64,000 nt of DNA from Fulvivirga imtechensis AK7 (lineage in GTDB: Bacteria; Bacteroidota; Bacteroidia; Cytophagales; Cyclobacteriaceae), in the NCBI RefSeq assembly GCF_000331535.1, contig NZ_AMZN01000087.1, forward strand, positions 32,330 through 96,329. Direction: 5' to 3'. Positions 16,313 to 25,875 of the stretch are shown piece by piece. Every line of letters begins with the position of its first letter. Within the stretch, counting starts at the first letter, position 1. The notes below the pieces were generated by a model. It saw only the letters and a program-made list of their open reading frames with translations. It did not search any database and was not told the origin of the DNA. A program made the translations under genes and the position numbers.

Positions 16313-18751
16313 TTAGTTGATAGTAATACCGTTACGTTCTGTGCGTACACGTGCGCCACCTCTGTGTTTTACATTGCTGGCAAAAGTTTCTTCTATGTTA
16401 AGCTTTTCAGTGACATATACTTTGGCAGAAGAGGCTCCATGTGCCTCGACCTGTGCATTACGTACCTCGTAGTCGTAAGCATTTAAGTTTGAAGCACCTG
16501 TAATGTCTGCATTCATGGTCAGGCCTTTTCCTCTCAATTCAAGTTCTGAAGCTCCGGTAAGTTTTATTTCCAGATCGTCTACACTCAGATCTGTGAGCTT
16601 GGCAAACGAAGCTCCGGTAAGTGAAATACTCATCTGCCGCTGTCTGAAGTCTTTCATATATAACTTACAGGCTCCCGTAATATCCAGATCATTCAGTTCA
16701 GGAGCATAAATGTATATTTCTACATTGTTTCTGGCGAGGTCATCGAGGCTGAATTTTTTTGGAAAATCATAGGTGATATTTAATTTATCACCCTCCAGGT
16801 ATACCTCCAGTTCTTCCAAATCAGACGACCGCCCATTGATCCCAACTTTATATGTATTTGATCTGATTACATGTACAGTGAAAGCGCTTTCAATTTCAAC
16901 CGCTTCAAAGCGATTGAAGGTGTAAGCCCTGTCAAACTCCCGGTCGGTAACATTGCCAGACCACGTGTCCATATCTTCTTCGTTTTTGTTTCTAACGGGT
17001 TCGGGGCAGGTGATACATATAAGTCTGCCTTCTTCATTAAACATCCACCTGTTGCCTTCCATATCAGATACTCTGTAGCCATTTTGGTAAATAGTATTTC
17101 GTAAAATATATCGCAGGTTTTCTTCCATTAAAAATGGTTTGTTATAAGGAATATACAGTGTCACATCCAGGCGTTGTGCTCTGAAAATGGCATCTTTTTT
17201 AAAGCGTATGTTGGAATCGAAGGTGAATACAGAGTCTTCAACTGCAACATTATAAGTTACCATCTGCGCATTCTCGATGGCCTCTTTTCTTGATCGTCCC
17301 TGGGCTTCAAAGATCTGTACGAGTTCAAACTCACTCTTCTCATGTCCACGCAATTTCAGTCGTGTTACGTCATAATCTTCCATGCCGACTTCCTTGAGTT
17401 TCAGCACAGCGGTTTTGTTGCCCAGATCATAAGTCTGAGTTACCTTGTGTTCACCATCTTCTTTGAAGTTGAGTATGATCTGAGGAACATTAACCGAAAC
17501 TACGATGCCGCTGATAATGAATATGGCAAATAAAGACCAGCCTACAGTTGCATTGAATATTATGCGTTTGGCTATTATAGATGCCCCCAGAAGGATAATA
17601 AAAAGACTTGGGATTACCAGCAGAAGGAACCCGGCTGCCGATGTAAGTACAGGAAAACTGGTGGAAATTAGGTCAAGCGGCAGACCTATTTCTCCAAACA
17701 TCAGGTAGGGAGTATCAGGTCCCCATAACCCTGAACTGAAAAGGCCTAAAAACATCCCAAGGGTTACCACCAGTGCAAGTATCATGGAGGCGCCAATTAA
17801 TACGAATATTACTCCAGCGATAATTCGAATGAACTCTACAATAAAAAGCATAATAGGACCAAGCGCTTTTCCAAGGCCGTTGATGATGGCTGCAATTAAC
17901 CTGAATGGGAATAACAGTATCTTTATGAGTATGTTTTCTTCCCCTTCTTTTACATTAAGACCCTTTTTTATATTGGATTCAATATTGCTAAGCGTAACAG
18001 GATCACCTTGCATTTGTACCTTGTCGGTAATGGTTTTGGCTTCCGGTAATATGATCCACAAAATGATGTAAGCAAGCAGCCCGGAGCCACCCACTGGTGT
18101 AAATAGTACAAATAGCAATCTTATAACTACTACATCTACCCCAAAATAAGTGGCTACACCCGAAGATACCCCGGCAATCACTTTTCCCTCAGGATTACGG
18201 TACATCTTTTTTAATTTCTTATCTTCCGACAGGTCGTAGCTTGAGGGCAATACGATCCATAAAACGGCATATGCTATCAGAAGTACACCATAGCTACCCA
18301 GAAATAATATGATAGTGATAAGTCTGATCCAAAGCGGATCCAGATTGAAATAGTGTGCTATTCCGGCACATACACCACCAATGAGCTTCCTTTTTTCATC
18401 TCTATATAGCTTTCTGCCTGATTCTGACCAGGAAGACTCTGATTCCGAATAGCTATCAGATTTTTCATGATTCGCTTCCTCTTCCTCAACCGCTTGAAAA
18501 TCTTTAATACTACCCATTGTTGTTATCAGACTGTCCACATCTTCAGCGGTAATGACCTGTTTGCCTTCGTTGAGCTTGGCTAAAAATATCTCTGCAATGC
18601 GACTCTCAATGTCAGCGATGATTTCCTGGCTGCCATCGAAATTAGAGAAGTATCGATTAATGCCATCGAGATAGTCTCTCAGCTTTTCAAATGCGTCCTC
18701 CTCAATGTGAAAGATGATACCGCTGATATTTATACTTATGTTCTTTTTCAT
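16313..18751 (-). CDS. PspC-domain membrane protein with C-terminal GIN (DUF2807) domain
   Basis: An 812-residue envelope protein. An N-terminal ~95-residue helical domain is followed by two PspC domains: KLYRDEKRKLIGGVCAGIAHYF (near 115) and KKMYRNPEGKVIAGVSSGVATYF (near 185), each with a membrane helix. Several further membrane segments follow (about 290-420), and then a soluble region. The C-terminal ~170 residues are a beta-helical DUF2807/GIN head (VEIESAFTVHVI, repeated LTGAS). It starts 54 bases after the padR stop. PadR-PspC pairs are common in Bacteroidota and are thought to act in envelope stress; the role is inferred from PspC family behaviour. Confidence 0.88.
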   Translation of the reverse strand: MKKNISINISGIIFHIEEDAFEKLRDYLDGINRYFSNFDGSQEIIADIESRIAEIFLAKLNEGKQVITAEDVDSLITTMGSIKDFQAVEEEEANHEKSDSYSESESSWSESGRKLYRDEKRKLIGGVCAGIAHYFNLDPLWIRLITIILFLGSYGVLLIAYAVLWIVLPSSYDLSEDKKLKKMYRNPEGKVIAGVSSGVATYFGVDVVVIRLLFVLFTPVGGSGLLAYIILWIILPEAKTITDKVQMQGDPVTLSNIESNIKKGLNVKEGEENILIKILLFPFRLIAAIINGLGKALGPIMLFIVEFIRIIAGVIFVLIGASMILALVVTLGMFLGLFSSGLWGPDTPYLMFGEIGLPLDLISTSFPVLTSAAGFLLLVIPSLFIILLGASIIAKRIIFNATVGWSLFAIFIISGIVVSVNVPQIILNFKEDGEHKVTQTYDLGNKTAVLKLKEVGMEDYDVTRLKLRGHEKSEFELVQIFEAQGRSRKEAIENAQMVTYNVAVEDSVFTFDSNIRFKKDAIFRAQRLDVTLYIPYNKPFLMEENLRYILRNTIYQNGYRVSDMEGNRWMFNEEGRLICITCPEPVRNKNEEDMDTWSGNVTDREFDRAYTFNRFEAVEIESAFTVHVIRSNTYKVGINGRSSDLEELEVYLEGDKLNITYDFPKKFSLDDLARNNVEIYIYAPELNDLDITGACKLYMKDFRQRQMSISLTGASFAKLTDLSVDDLEIKLTGASELELRGKGLTMNADITGASNLNAYDYEVRNAQVEAHGASSAKVYVTEKLNIEETFASNVKHRGGARVRTERNGITIN

Positions 18752-18805
18752 TTTTTTGAGTTTTTTAAATCTTTTGGATGTTTAAAATTTCTGGTGCCGA
18801 TCACA

Positions 18806-19147
18806 TTAATTGACTTTGGCTTTTTTAGAAGTGATCAACTTGGTTGACTTTACCAGATCTTTCCAGGTACTGTCCAGGCTGTTAAGAAAATCCATACCCA
18901 GCTCGGTGAGGGTATAATATTTTCTTGGTGGTCCTGAATTTGACTCTACCCATTTATACTCCACCAGTCCGGCTTTTCTCAGCCTGGTGAGAAGGGGGTA
19001 AAGTGTACCCTCTACAACCATGATTTTAGCGGTTGTCAGTTCTTCCAGCATATCAGAGGCGTATACCTCTCCGCGGGAGATGATATGCAGTATACAGTAT
19101 TCGAGAATACCTTTCCGCATTTGCACTTGTGTGTTTTCTAAATTCAT
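18806..19147 (-). CDS. PadR-family transcriptional regulator
   Basis: A 113-residue winged-helix repressor. The N-terminus (MNLENTQVQMRKGILEYCIL) and the following ISRGEVYASDMLEELTTAKIMVVEGTLYPLLTRLRKAGLVEYKW are a textbook PadR DNA-binding domain, with the wing SGPPRKYYTLTELG. It is the short (subfamily 2) form with a single C-terminal helix. It precedes the PspC gene and probably controls that operon. Confidence 0.93.
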   Translation of the reverse strand: MNLENTQVQMRKGILEYCILHIISRGEVYASDMLEELTTAKIMVVEGTLYPLLTRLRKAGLVEYKWVESNSGPPRKYYTLTELGMDFLNSLDSTWKDLVKSTKLITSKKAKVN

Positions 19148-19503
19148 ACATTTTCCTTTTAAGGAGCTTATTAGGTTGGTGCAGCAAATTTTTTATTTTG
19201 CTACACCAACTCACCCGTGAGCCCAGGCTCACGCAGCTCCTGAGTTTTTGACCTTGTTCAAGTATACGGAAAAGGTACTATGTATGGCCAAGTACTGAGT
19301 AAAAAATATTAGCTTGTATTAAATATTCTTTATAAGTTCATATTTATTATTTATTTTGATCAGTAATAACCTCTTTTTTTACCTGTTCCTTGTTACGATT
19401 GCCTAAAAGAAAGTATTAAAAAATGAACTTAATGTATATGAAAATTCTTTCTTAGAGGATTCGTTTTAGATATATTTACCAAAACCACTTCTAGTTTTAT
19501 TGA
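19148..19503. other. Divergent intergenic region with two hairpins
   Basis: This 356-base gap separates padR (minus) from the porV-like gene (plus) and must hold both promoters. A 14-bp stem with one mismatch (19175-19188 with 19197-19210, GTTGGTGCAGCAAA and TTTGCTACACCAAC) is followed by an 8-bp GC-rich palindrome CGTGAGCC/GGCTCACG at 19216-19233. Neither has a T-run. Both are on the leader side of padR and could be operator or mRNA structure. Confidence 0.45.
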
Positions 19504-20580
19504 ATGATTAGAATATTACCCCTTTCAGTCATCATTGTATTTTTTTGTCTTCCTGTGGCAGGACAAACCAATACTCCTAAATACAGTAATGAATTTCTTT
19601 CAATAGGTGTTGGAGCCCGTGGTTTAGCCATGTCAAACAGCCAGGTAGCACATGTAGCTGACGTTACTGCGGGATACTGGAATCCTGCCGGCTTACTGAA
19701 TATCTCTGATAAATATCAACTGGCGTTGATGCACGCGGAGTATTTTGCAGGCATAGCTAAGTATGATTACGCTGCCTTTGCCACACCGGTTGATTCAATG
19801 AGTCATCTGGGGGTTTCGATCATTCGCTTTGCTATAGATGATATACCTGATACCAGGTTTTTGTATGATGCCAACGGGGCTATCAATTATGATAATATCC
19901 GCTTCTTTTCTGCTGCTGACTATGCCTTTTTACTTAGCTATGCCCGGAAAATGAAGTTTGTTAAGGGACTTCAGGTAGGCGCCAACTTCAAAGTTGTGCA
20001 TCGTGTAGCTGGAAATTTTGCCAATGCGTGGGGTTTTGGTCTCGATGCCGGAGCTCAGCTCAGGCGCAATAGCTGGAATGTAGGTTTAATGCTCAGAGAT
20101 GTAACGGGTACCTTTAATGCCTGGACACATAACACAGAACTGGTGATAGATGTATATACGCAAACAGGGAATGTTATCCCCGAAAACTCTGTTGAAGTGA
20201 CACTACCAAAGGCGATCTTGGGTGTTGGGAAGCATTTTGTTGTTAAGTCAAACTTTGGTGTGCTGGCATCTCTAGACCTGCTGACTTCATTTGATGGTAA
20301 GAGAAATACTGTTGTTAAATCTGATTTTGCTTCTATTGAACCTTCCTTCGGGATGGAAATTGACTATAAGAAACTGGTGTTTTTAAGAGCCGGGGTTGGT
20401 AATGTACAGGAGGTAAAGGATTTTGATGGATCTACCTACCGGATATTTCAGGCTAACTTTGGATTGGGTGTGCAGGTTAAAAATCTTACCGTGGATTATG
20501 CTCTAACGGATATAGGGGACCAGTCGGAGTCTTTGTATTCACATGTTTTTTCATTGAAAGCAGGTTTTAACAAAAAATGA
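19504..20580 (+). CDS. PorV/PorQ-family outer membrane protein of the type IX secretion system
   Basis: A 358-residue outer-membrane beta-barrel of the FadL-like PorV/PorQ group. It has a signal peptide (cleavage after VAGQ), the ARGLAMSNSQVA motif near residue 36 and the YWNPAGL motif that define this group, then alternating amphipathic strands to a C-terminal barrel signal (VFSLKAGF). In characterised systems PorV hands cargo from the translocon to the attachment complex. The stop overlaps the start of the PorU2-like gene (ATGA), so the two products are probably made together and may form a complex. Confidence 0.85.
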   Translation: MIRILPLSVIIVFFCLPVAGQTNTPKYSNEFLSIGVGARGLAMSNSQVAHVADVTAGYWNPAGLLNISDKYQLALMHAEYFAGIAKYDYAAFATPVDSMSHLGVSIIRFAIDDIPDTRFLYDANGAINYDNIRFFSAADYAFLLSYARKMKFVKGLQVGANFKVVHRVAGNFANAWGFGLDAGAQLRRNSWNVGLMLRDVTGTFNAWTHNTELVIDVYTQTGNVIPENSVEVTLPKAILGVGKHFVVKSNFGVLASLDLLTSFDGKRNTVVKSDFASIEPSFGMEIDYKKLVFLRAGVGNVQEVKDFDGSTYRIFQANFGLGVQVKNLTVDYALTDIGDQSESLYSHVFSLKAGFNKK

Positions 20581-23500
20581 TGAGAAGAATACGTTATTCT
20601 TTATTTTTTCTTTTAATAGCCATTGCCGGGCATGCACAAAACTATGGCAATGAATGGGTAGATAATAATAAGCAATACTATAAAATACCTGTAGCACAAG
20701 ATGGCTTTTACAGGATATCCTATGCAGATCTGGTAAGCGCCGGTTTTCCTGTCAATTCTGTTGATCCCCGAAGACTGCAAATATTCCACCGGGGGCAGGA
20801 GCAGGCTATCCACGTTCAGGGTCAGGGTGATGCAGTATTCAATACATCAGATTTCATTGAATTTTATGGGCGGAAAAATGATGGTACTTCTGATAGTGAT
20901 CTGTACCAACCGGCAGATGCGCAACCACACCAGTATTACAATATATACAGCGACACTACCGCTTACTTCTTAACTTACAACCTTGTGCCCACGGTAGGCA
21001 AAAGGATGACCGCCTTTTCAGAGAATAATATAAATGGATTGGCTGCGGAAGGCGCACATGATCAGTCTGTTTTGCAGATCAATACCGACCAGTACTCCGG
21101 GGGCAGAAGCTTCAATACGGGTGACGTTACCAAATACAGTTGGTTTGACTACGGAGAAGGTTGGACAGGCAAGCAGATACAGGAAGGGCAGTCTATAGAT
21201 TACACCCTTTCGGGAGTTACTTCAGCGGTGCAGTCTGGTGGTGATCCACGTTTGCAATTGCTGCTGACCGGCCGCGATGATGTTGCTCATCAGGCAGAGG
21301 TATTTGTGGGTGCAAGTTCAGGATCTCTGCGTTCGTTGGGAACCGTTCAATTTGATCAGTACGAAAGTTATTTATTTGAGGCTGATATTAACTGGACTGA
21401 TATTAGTGGAACGGGAGATCTGCTGGTAAGGGTAAGTGCGCAAGGTATAAGTGGTAGTAATGACAGACTTAGTGTCTCGTATGTGCGTCTTGTTTATCCC
21501 AGAGCTTTTGATATGGTCGGTACCAATAGTGGTAAATTCGTATTGAAGACAAAAGCAGGTAATAAATCGTATGTTGAAGTGCAGAATGCACCGGCAACAC
21601 CGCAAATTTACGATGTTACCGATCCTGCCAATGTTATAAGGATAGGACATAATACCTCAGGTTCAACCATTAGTGCAATAGTAAATAATACAGCCACCAG
21701 TCGAACGCTCTGGGTAAATGGCACTGATTATATTACTCCCGTTTTGCACCGCGTAGATTTTCAGAACATTAACCCCGCCAGCTATAGCTACATTATCATA
21801 AGCCACCCTCTGCTTATGAAGTCTGTAGGCTCAGTCGCTGATCCTGTACAGGCTTATGCCGACTATCGGGCCTCTGCAGCGGGAGGTGGTTACAGCGTGC
21901 TTGTTGCTGATATTGAAATGCTCTACAACCAGTTCAACTATGGTGAGGTGGGCCCCCTGGCTATTTACCGTTTTATGAAATTTATGGTTGACAATGGAGA
22001 CCCGAAATACCTGTTTCTCATAGGAAAGGGACTGGACCCCAGTGTTAATATTCACCGGAGAGCACCGGATTACATACCTGTCACCCGTTTTGGGGTTACC
22101 CATTATGTCAGGGAACTGGTGCCCTCGGCAGGGAATCCCGGCTCAGACATCATTTTTACAGCCGGACTCGATGGCACCACTTACGAGCCTGCTGTGCCTG
22201 TGGGTAGGATCCCGGCCTTGACTGCAGCTCAGGTGCTGGCCTACCTCAACAAGGTGAAGGAGATGGAAGCGCAGCCATTTGAAGACCTATGGAGAAAAAG
22301 GATACTCCATCTTAGCGGAGGGATATCCACAGCAGAATTGAGCCTGTTTAGAAGCTATACTAATGGTTTTGGTGATATTGCTGAAGACAAATACCTCGGG
22401 GGAAAGGTAAAGACCATTACTAAAGAGACTAACAGCACGGTCGAGCTGATCAACGTGGAAGATGAAGTGAACAGCGGTCTCAACCTTGTAACATTTTTCG
22501 GGCATTCCGCTCCTTCGGTAACGGATATTGACATAGGCTTTGTGAGCGATCCCTTATTAGGATATAATAATCCCGGCAAATATCCGACCTTCCTGGTAAA
22601 TGGATGTAACGCGGGTCAGTTCTTCAGTGGCAATATTCTTTTTGGCGAAGATTGGATACTGGCTGAGAACAAAGGCGCTATCGGGTTCGTGGCTCACAGT
22701 TCGTTTGGTTTTGCTTCCAACCTGAGGAAATATTCCAATATATTTTACGGAACCGGGTATGGTGATTCTGTTTACATGAGTAAGCCGATAGGTGATATTC
22801 AGAAGGAAGTGGCTATACGTTATATGGCGTCTTCAAGTACTACAGCAGCAAACATTTCCCAGGTTCAGCAAATGGTATTGTTAGGAGATCCGGCAATAAT
22901 GTTATTTGGTGCGGAGCAACCTGATTATGAAATACATGAAGATAATATATTCCTCGAGTCTTTTACAGAAGAGCCGGTTTCGGCACAGTTGGATTCCTTT
23001 GCCATTAAGGCTATTGTCAGGAATTTTGGCCGGACACATTCGGGAAATATGACCATGCGGGTGACAAGAACAATGAGCGACAACAGTACCATGGTTTACG
23101 ATTCCCTGTTCTCATCGGTATATTTCCAGGATACACTTACTATGATCATCAAAAATGAAAATGTTACAGGATTTGGGAATAACCAGTTCCTCGTAGAGAT
23201 TGATTATGGCAATGAAATTGACGAATTAAATGAAGGTAACAATACGGCTCTGTTAAATGCGTTTATACCGCTTTTTGGTACAAAGAACCTCTATCCGATA
23301 AATTATTCCATAGTATCTTCTCAGCCGGTCGAACTTTTGGTTCAGGCCACTGATATTCTCTCAGGTACCCGTAATTTTGTTATTGAGATCGATACGGTCA
23401 AAACATTTAACAGCCCTTTTAAGAAACAAAATACTATTAGCGCCAGGCTGCTGGCTAGCTGGCAGGTAGATCTGTTGCCCGACATTGCTGCCAACGACAG

Positions 23501-25607
23501 TGTGGTATATTTCTGGCGCTCTAAATTCGCACAATCTTCAGAAGGAGAGAGCGATGAGTGGTCTTCCGGCTCGTTTATTTATATCAAAGACGGACCTGAG
23601 GGCTGGTCGCAAAGTAAGTTTGCTCAGTTTGATAACAATACCTTATTAGGGTTGGATCGTGATGAGGCAGGCAAAAAATTGAAATTCCTTGAGAGTGAAA
23701 TTGATGTATACATAAAAACTTATGGCGCCAACCATGGAGCTACCAACCTTGATGTAGCCGTAGAATTGAATGGTTCTGCATACATTATCAATAACGGGCG
23801 ACCATGCAGGAATAACACCATTAACCTTATCGCATTTGATAAATCTACTACCGCACCATACGCACCTATTCAATTTGATATCTTAGACACAAGGACATGT
23901 GGCCGCCTTCCCCAGGTGATCAACAGTTTTCAATTTAATCAGTTGGAAGCAGGCGGTGATGATTTTCTTCAGGTGATAGATAATATCGGTACGGCCGATT
24001 CTGTAGTCCTGTTTAGCATAGGTGATCCCAATTTCGTTGGCTGGTCTGCTACTGTACGAGCCAAATTAGAAGAAATTGGAGCTTCTGCGGCTGATTTGGC
24101 GGCTTTGCAAAATGGTGAACCCTATATTTTGCTGGGAAGAAAAGGAGCGGCTCCCGGTACCGCTACTGAGATAAAGGCGACAACAGTGCCGGCAGACGAA
24201 CAACAAATAGAGCTAGATGAAACACTTACAGGTATCTTTTCATCCGGCAGTATGAGTTCCACCCTGATCGGGCCGGCATCACAATGGCAGCTTTTGATCA
24301 GTAATGTAGCTATATCAGAGACACCCCAGACAGATGTGTTTGGGATAGATATTTTTGGGATCAATAGCAGTGGAGATGAAGTGCAACTGCACACGAATGA
24401 AACAGCGAAACTTGTTGATATAAGCACGATTGATGCTACTCAGTATCCTTATTTACGATTGAAATATAATATAGAGGATAATGTCAATCTTACTCCTGCT
24501 CAGTTGAAAAAATGGCAGGTGATCTATTCTGGCGTCCCGGAAGGTGTTTTGCTGGTAGATGAAGATACCAAACAGCATAAAGAAACTTCTGAGGGAGGAT
24601 CTGTAGAGACTTCTTTTGGGTTTAAAAATATATCAAAACATAATTTCCCGGATTCGGTTTCCGTACGTTATACCTTATTTAACCAAAGCAGCCGAACTTC
24701 AAATGCTAAGACAATAAAGATCAAATCACCATTTCCCGGAGATACTACTAATTTTAATATCAACCTGCAAACGGTAGGTAAAGGTGGGGTTAACGATTAC
24801 AATGTTTACGTAAATCCCGGAGAGGTGCCGGAGCAATATTTTGAGAATAATGTTTTTGACGAGAAAAGTTATCTTACCGTGCATGAAGATAATATCAACC
24901 CTTTAATTGATGTGGCATTTGATGGGGTGTACATTATGGATGGCGATATAGTGTCTCCCAGTCCTCTTATTTCAATACGTTTAAAGGATGAAAATCAATA
25001 TATTTTCAAGCAGGATACAACTAACATTAATATCTTTTTGAAGCACCCATGTGAAACTTGCGAGTTTACACGCGTGTCTTTTTCTTCCCGGCACATGCAG
25101 TGGTTTCCGGCTAATAATGAAAAGGATTTTCGAATAGAGTATAAACCGGAAATGCTGGAAGATGGAAAATATACGCTTCGGATTGATGCCAAAGATGCCA
25201 GTGGAAATGCTTCCGGGGCAAAACCATATGCAATAAATTTTGAAGTGGTGAATGAGTCAACCATTACAAATTTTTACCCATACCCGAATCCATTCTCGTC
25301 CAGTACAAGATTTATTTTTACGCTGACCGGTAGTGAGATACCCGATGAGATCAAGATACAGATCATGACGGTTTCCGGGAAGATCGTGCGTGAGATCACA
25401 CAATATGAGCTGGGCTCTATACGGATTGGTAATAATATATCAGAATTTGCCTGGAATGGTAAAGACGAATTTGGAGACCAACTGGCCAATGGAGTTTATC
25501 TCTACAGGGTGATCGTAAAGCAAAACGGAGAAACTCTGGACCACCGAAAGACTTCGGCTGATAAGGCTTTTAAGAACGGCTTTGGGAAGTTGTATTTGCT
25601 GAGGTAG
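20577..25607 (+). CDS. porU2: PorU2-like C25 cysteine peptidase of the type IX secretion system
   Basis: A 1676-residue exported protein with signal peptide (to HAQ). An N-terminal beta-rich propeptide-like part is followed by a gingipain/C25 domain with the catalytic dyad visible as FFGHS (H643) and VNGCNAG (C677). Then comes a CARDB-like region (about 820-900), a segment resembling an ILEI/PANDER fold (about 1080-1210) and further beta-sandwich modules. The end is a FYPYPNPF...FAWNGKDEFGDQLANGVYLYRV sorting-type domain. PorU is the sortase that removes C-terminal signals; this long form with the adjacent PorV-like gene matches what is called PorU2 in Bacteroidota annotation. Whether it sorts cargo or processes a special substrate is not known. 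Confidence 0.85.
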   Translation: MMRRIRYSLFFLLIAIAGHAQNYGNEWVDNNKQYYKIPVAQDGFYRISYADLVSAGFPVNSVDPRRLQIFHRGQEQAIHVQGQGDAVFNTSDFIEFYGRKNDGTSDSDLYQPADAQPHQYYNIYSDTTAYFLTYNLVPTVGKRMTAFSENNINGLAAEGAHDQSVLQINTDQYSGGRSFNTGDVTKYSWFDYGEGWTGKQIQEGQSIDYTLSGVTSAVQSGGDPRLQLLLTGRDDVAHQAEVFVGASSGSLRSLGTVQFDQYESYLFEADINWTDISGTGDLLVRVSAQGISGSNDRLSVSYVRLVYPRAFDMVGTNSGKFVLKTKAGNKSYVEVQNAPATPQIYDVTDPANVIRIGHNTSGSTISAIVNNTATSRTLWVNGTDYITPVLHRVDFQNINPASYSYIIISHPLLMKSVGSVADPVQAYADYRASAAGGGYSVLVADIEMLYNQFNYGEVGPLAIYRFMKFMVDNGDPKYLFLIGKGLDPSVNIHRRAPDYIPVTRFGVTHYVRELVPSAGNPGSDIIFTAGLDGTTYEPAVPVGRIPALTAAQVLAYLNKVKEMEAQPFEDLWRKRILHLSGGISTAELSLFRSYTNGFGDIAEDKYLGGKVKTITKETNSTVELINVEDEVNSGLNLVTFFGHSAPSVTDIDIGFVSDPLLGYNNPGKYPTFLVNGCNAGQFFSGNILFGEDWILAENKGAIGFVAHSSFGFASNLRKYSNIFYGTGYGDSVYMSKPIGDIQKEVAIRYMASSSTTAANISQVQQMVLLGDPAIMLFGAEQPDYEIHEDNIFLESFTEEPVSAQLDSFAIKAIVRNFGRTHSGNMTMRVTRTMSDNSTMVYDSLFSSVYFQDTLTMIIKNENVTGFGNNQFLVEIDYGNEIDELNEGNNTALLNAFIPLFGTKNLYPINYSIVSSQPVELLVQATDILSGTRNFVIEIDTVKTFNSPFKKQNTISARLLASWQVDLLPDIAANDSVVYFWRSKFAQSSEGESDEWSSGSFIYIKDGPEGWSQSKFAQFDNNTLLGLDRDEAGKKLKFLESEIDVYIKTYGANHGATNLDVAVELNGSAYIINNGRPCRNNTINLIAFDKSTTAPYAPIQFDILDTRTCGRLPQVINSFQFNQLEAGGDDFLQVIDNIGTADSVVLFSIGDPNFVGWSATVRAKLEEIGASAADLAALQNGEPYILLGRKGAAPGTATEIKATTVPADEQQIELDETLTGIFSSGSMSSTLIGPASQWQLLISNVAISETPQTDVFGIDIFGINSSGDEVQLHTNETAKLVDISTIDATQYPYLRLKYNIEDNVNLTPAQLKKWQVIYSGVPEGVLLVDEDTKQHKETSEGGSVETSFGFKNISKHNFPDSVSVRYTLFNQSSRTSNAKTIKIKSPFPGDTTNFNINLQTVGKGGVNDYNVYVNPGEVPEQYFENNVFDEKSYLTVHEDNINPLIDVAFDGVYIMDGDIVSPSPLISIRLKDENQYIFKQDTTNINIFLKHPCETCEFTRVSFSSRHMQWFPANNEKDFRIEYKPEMLEDGKYTLRIDAKDASGNASGAKPYAINFEVVNESTITNFYPYPNPFSSSTRFIFTLTGSEIPDEIKIQIMTVSGKIVREITQYELGSIRIGNNISEFAWNGKDEFGDQLANGVYLYRVIVKQNGETLDHRKTSADKAFKNGFGKLYLLR

Positions 25608-25875
25608 TTTTGGAACACACGAGCGCACCTCATATAGCGCGGAAGTTACTTCCGTACACTAACGGTAATCTTTCGCATGGGGCACGCGTTACGCTTCGCT
25701 AAACGCGCGCCAGAGAAGGGCCAGCGAGAGAATTGAGATCAACCCAAAACTTGATGCTAAAACTTTAAGCAGCAGCCTGAATTTTTCACTCGAAAAAATT
25801 GTCTGGTTAACAGAAGACACTACACATATCATCCCCCAATTAGCGGGAAAATAGAATTGTTTTTATCTTGCACAG

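Noticed and set aside
25864..25871. TATCTTGC as the -7 promoter box of the propeller kinase
   Set aside because: It would place the transcription start after the GTG start codon, so it is probably chance.
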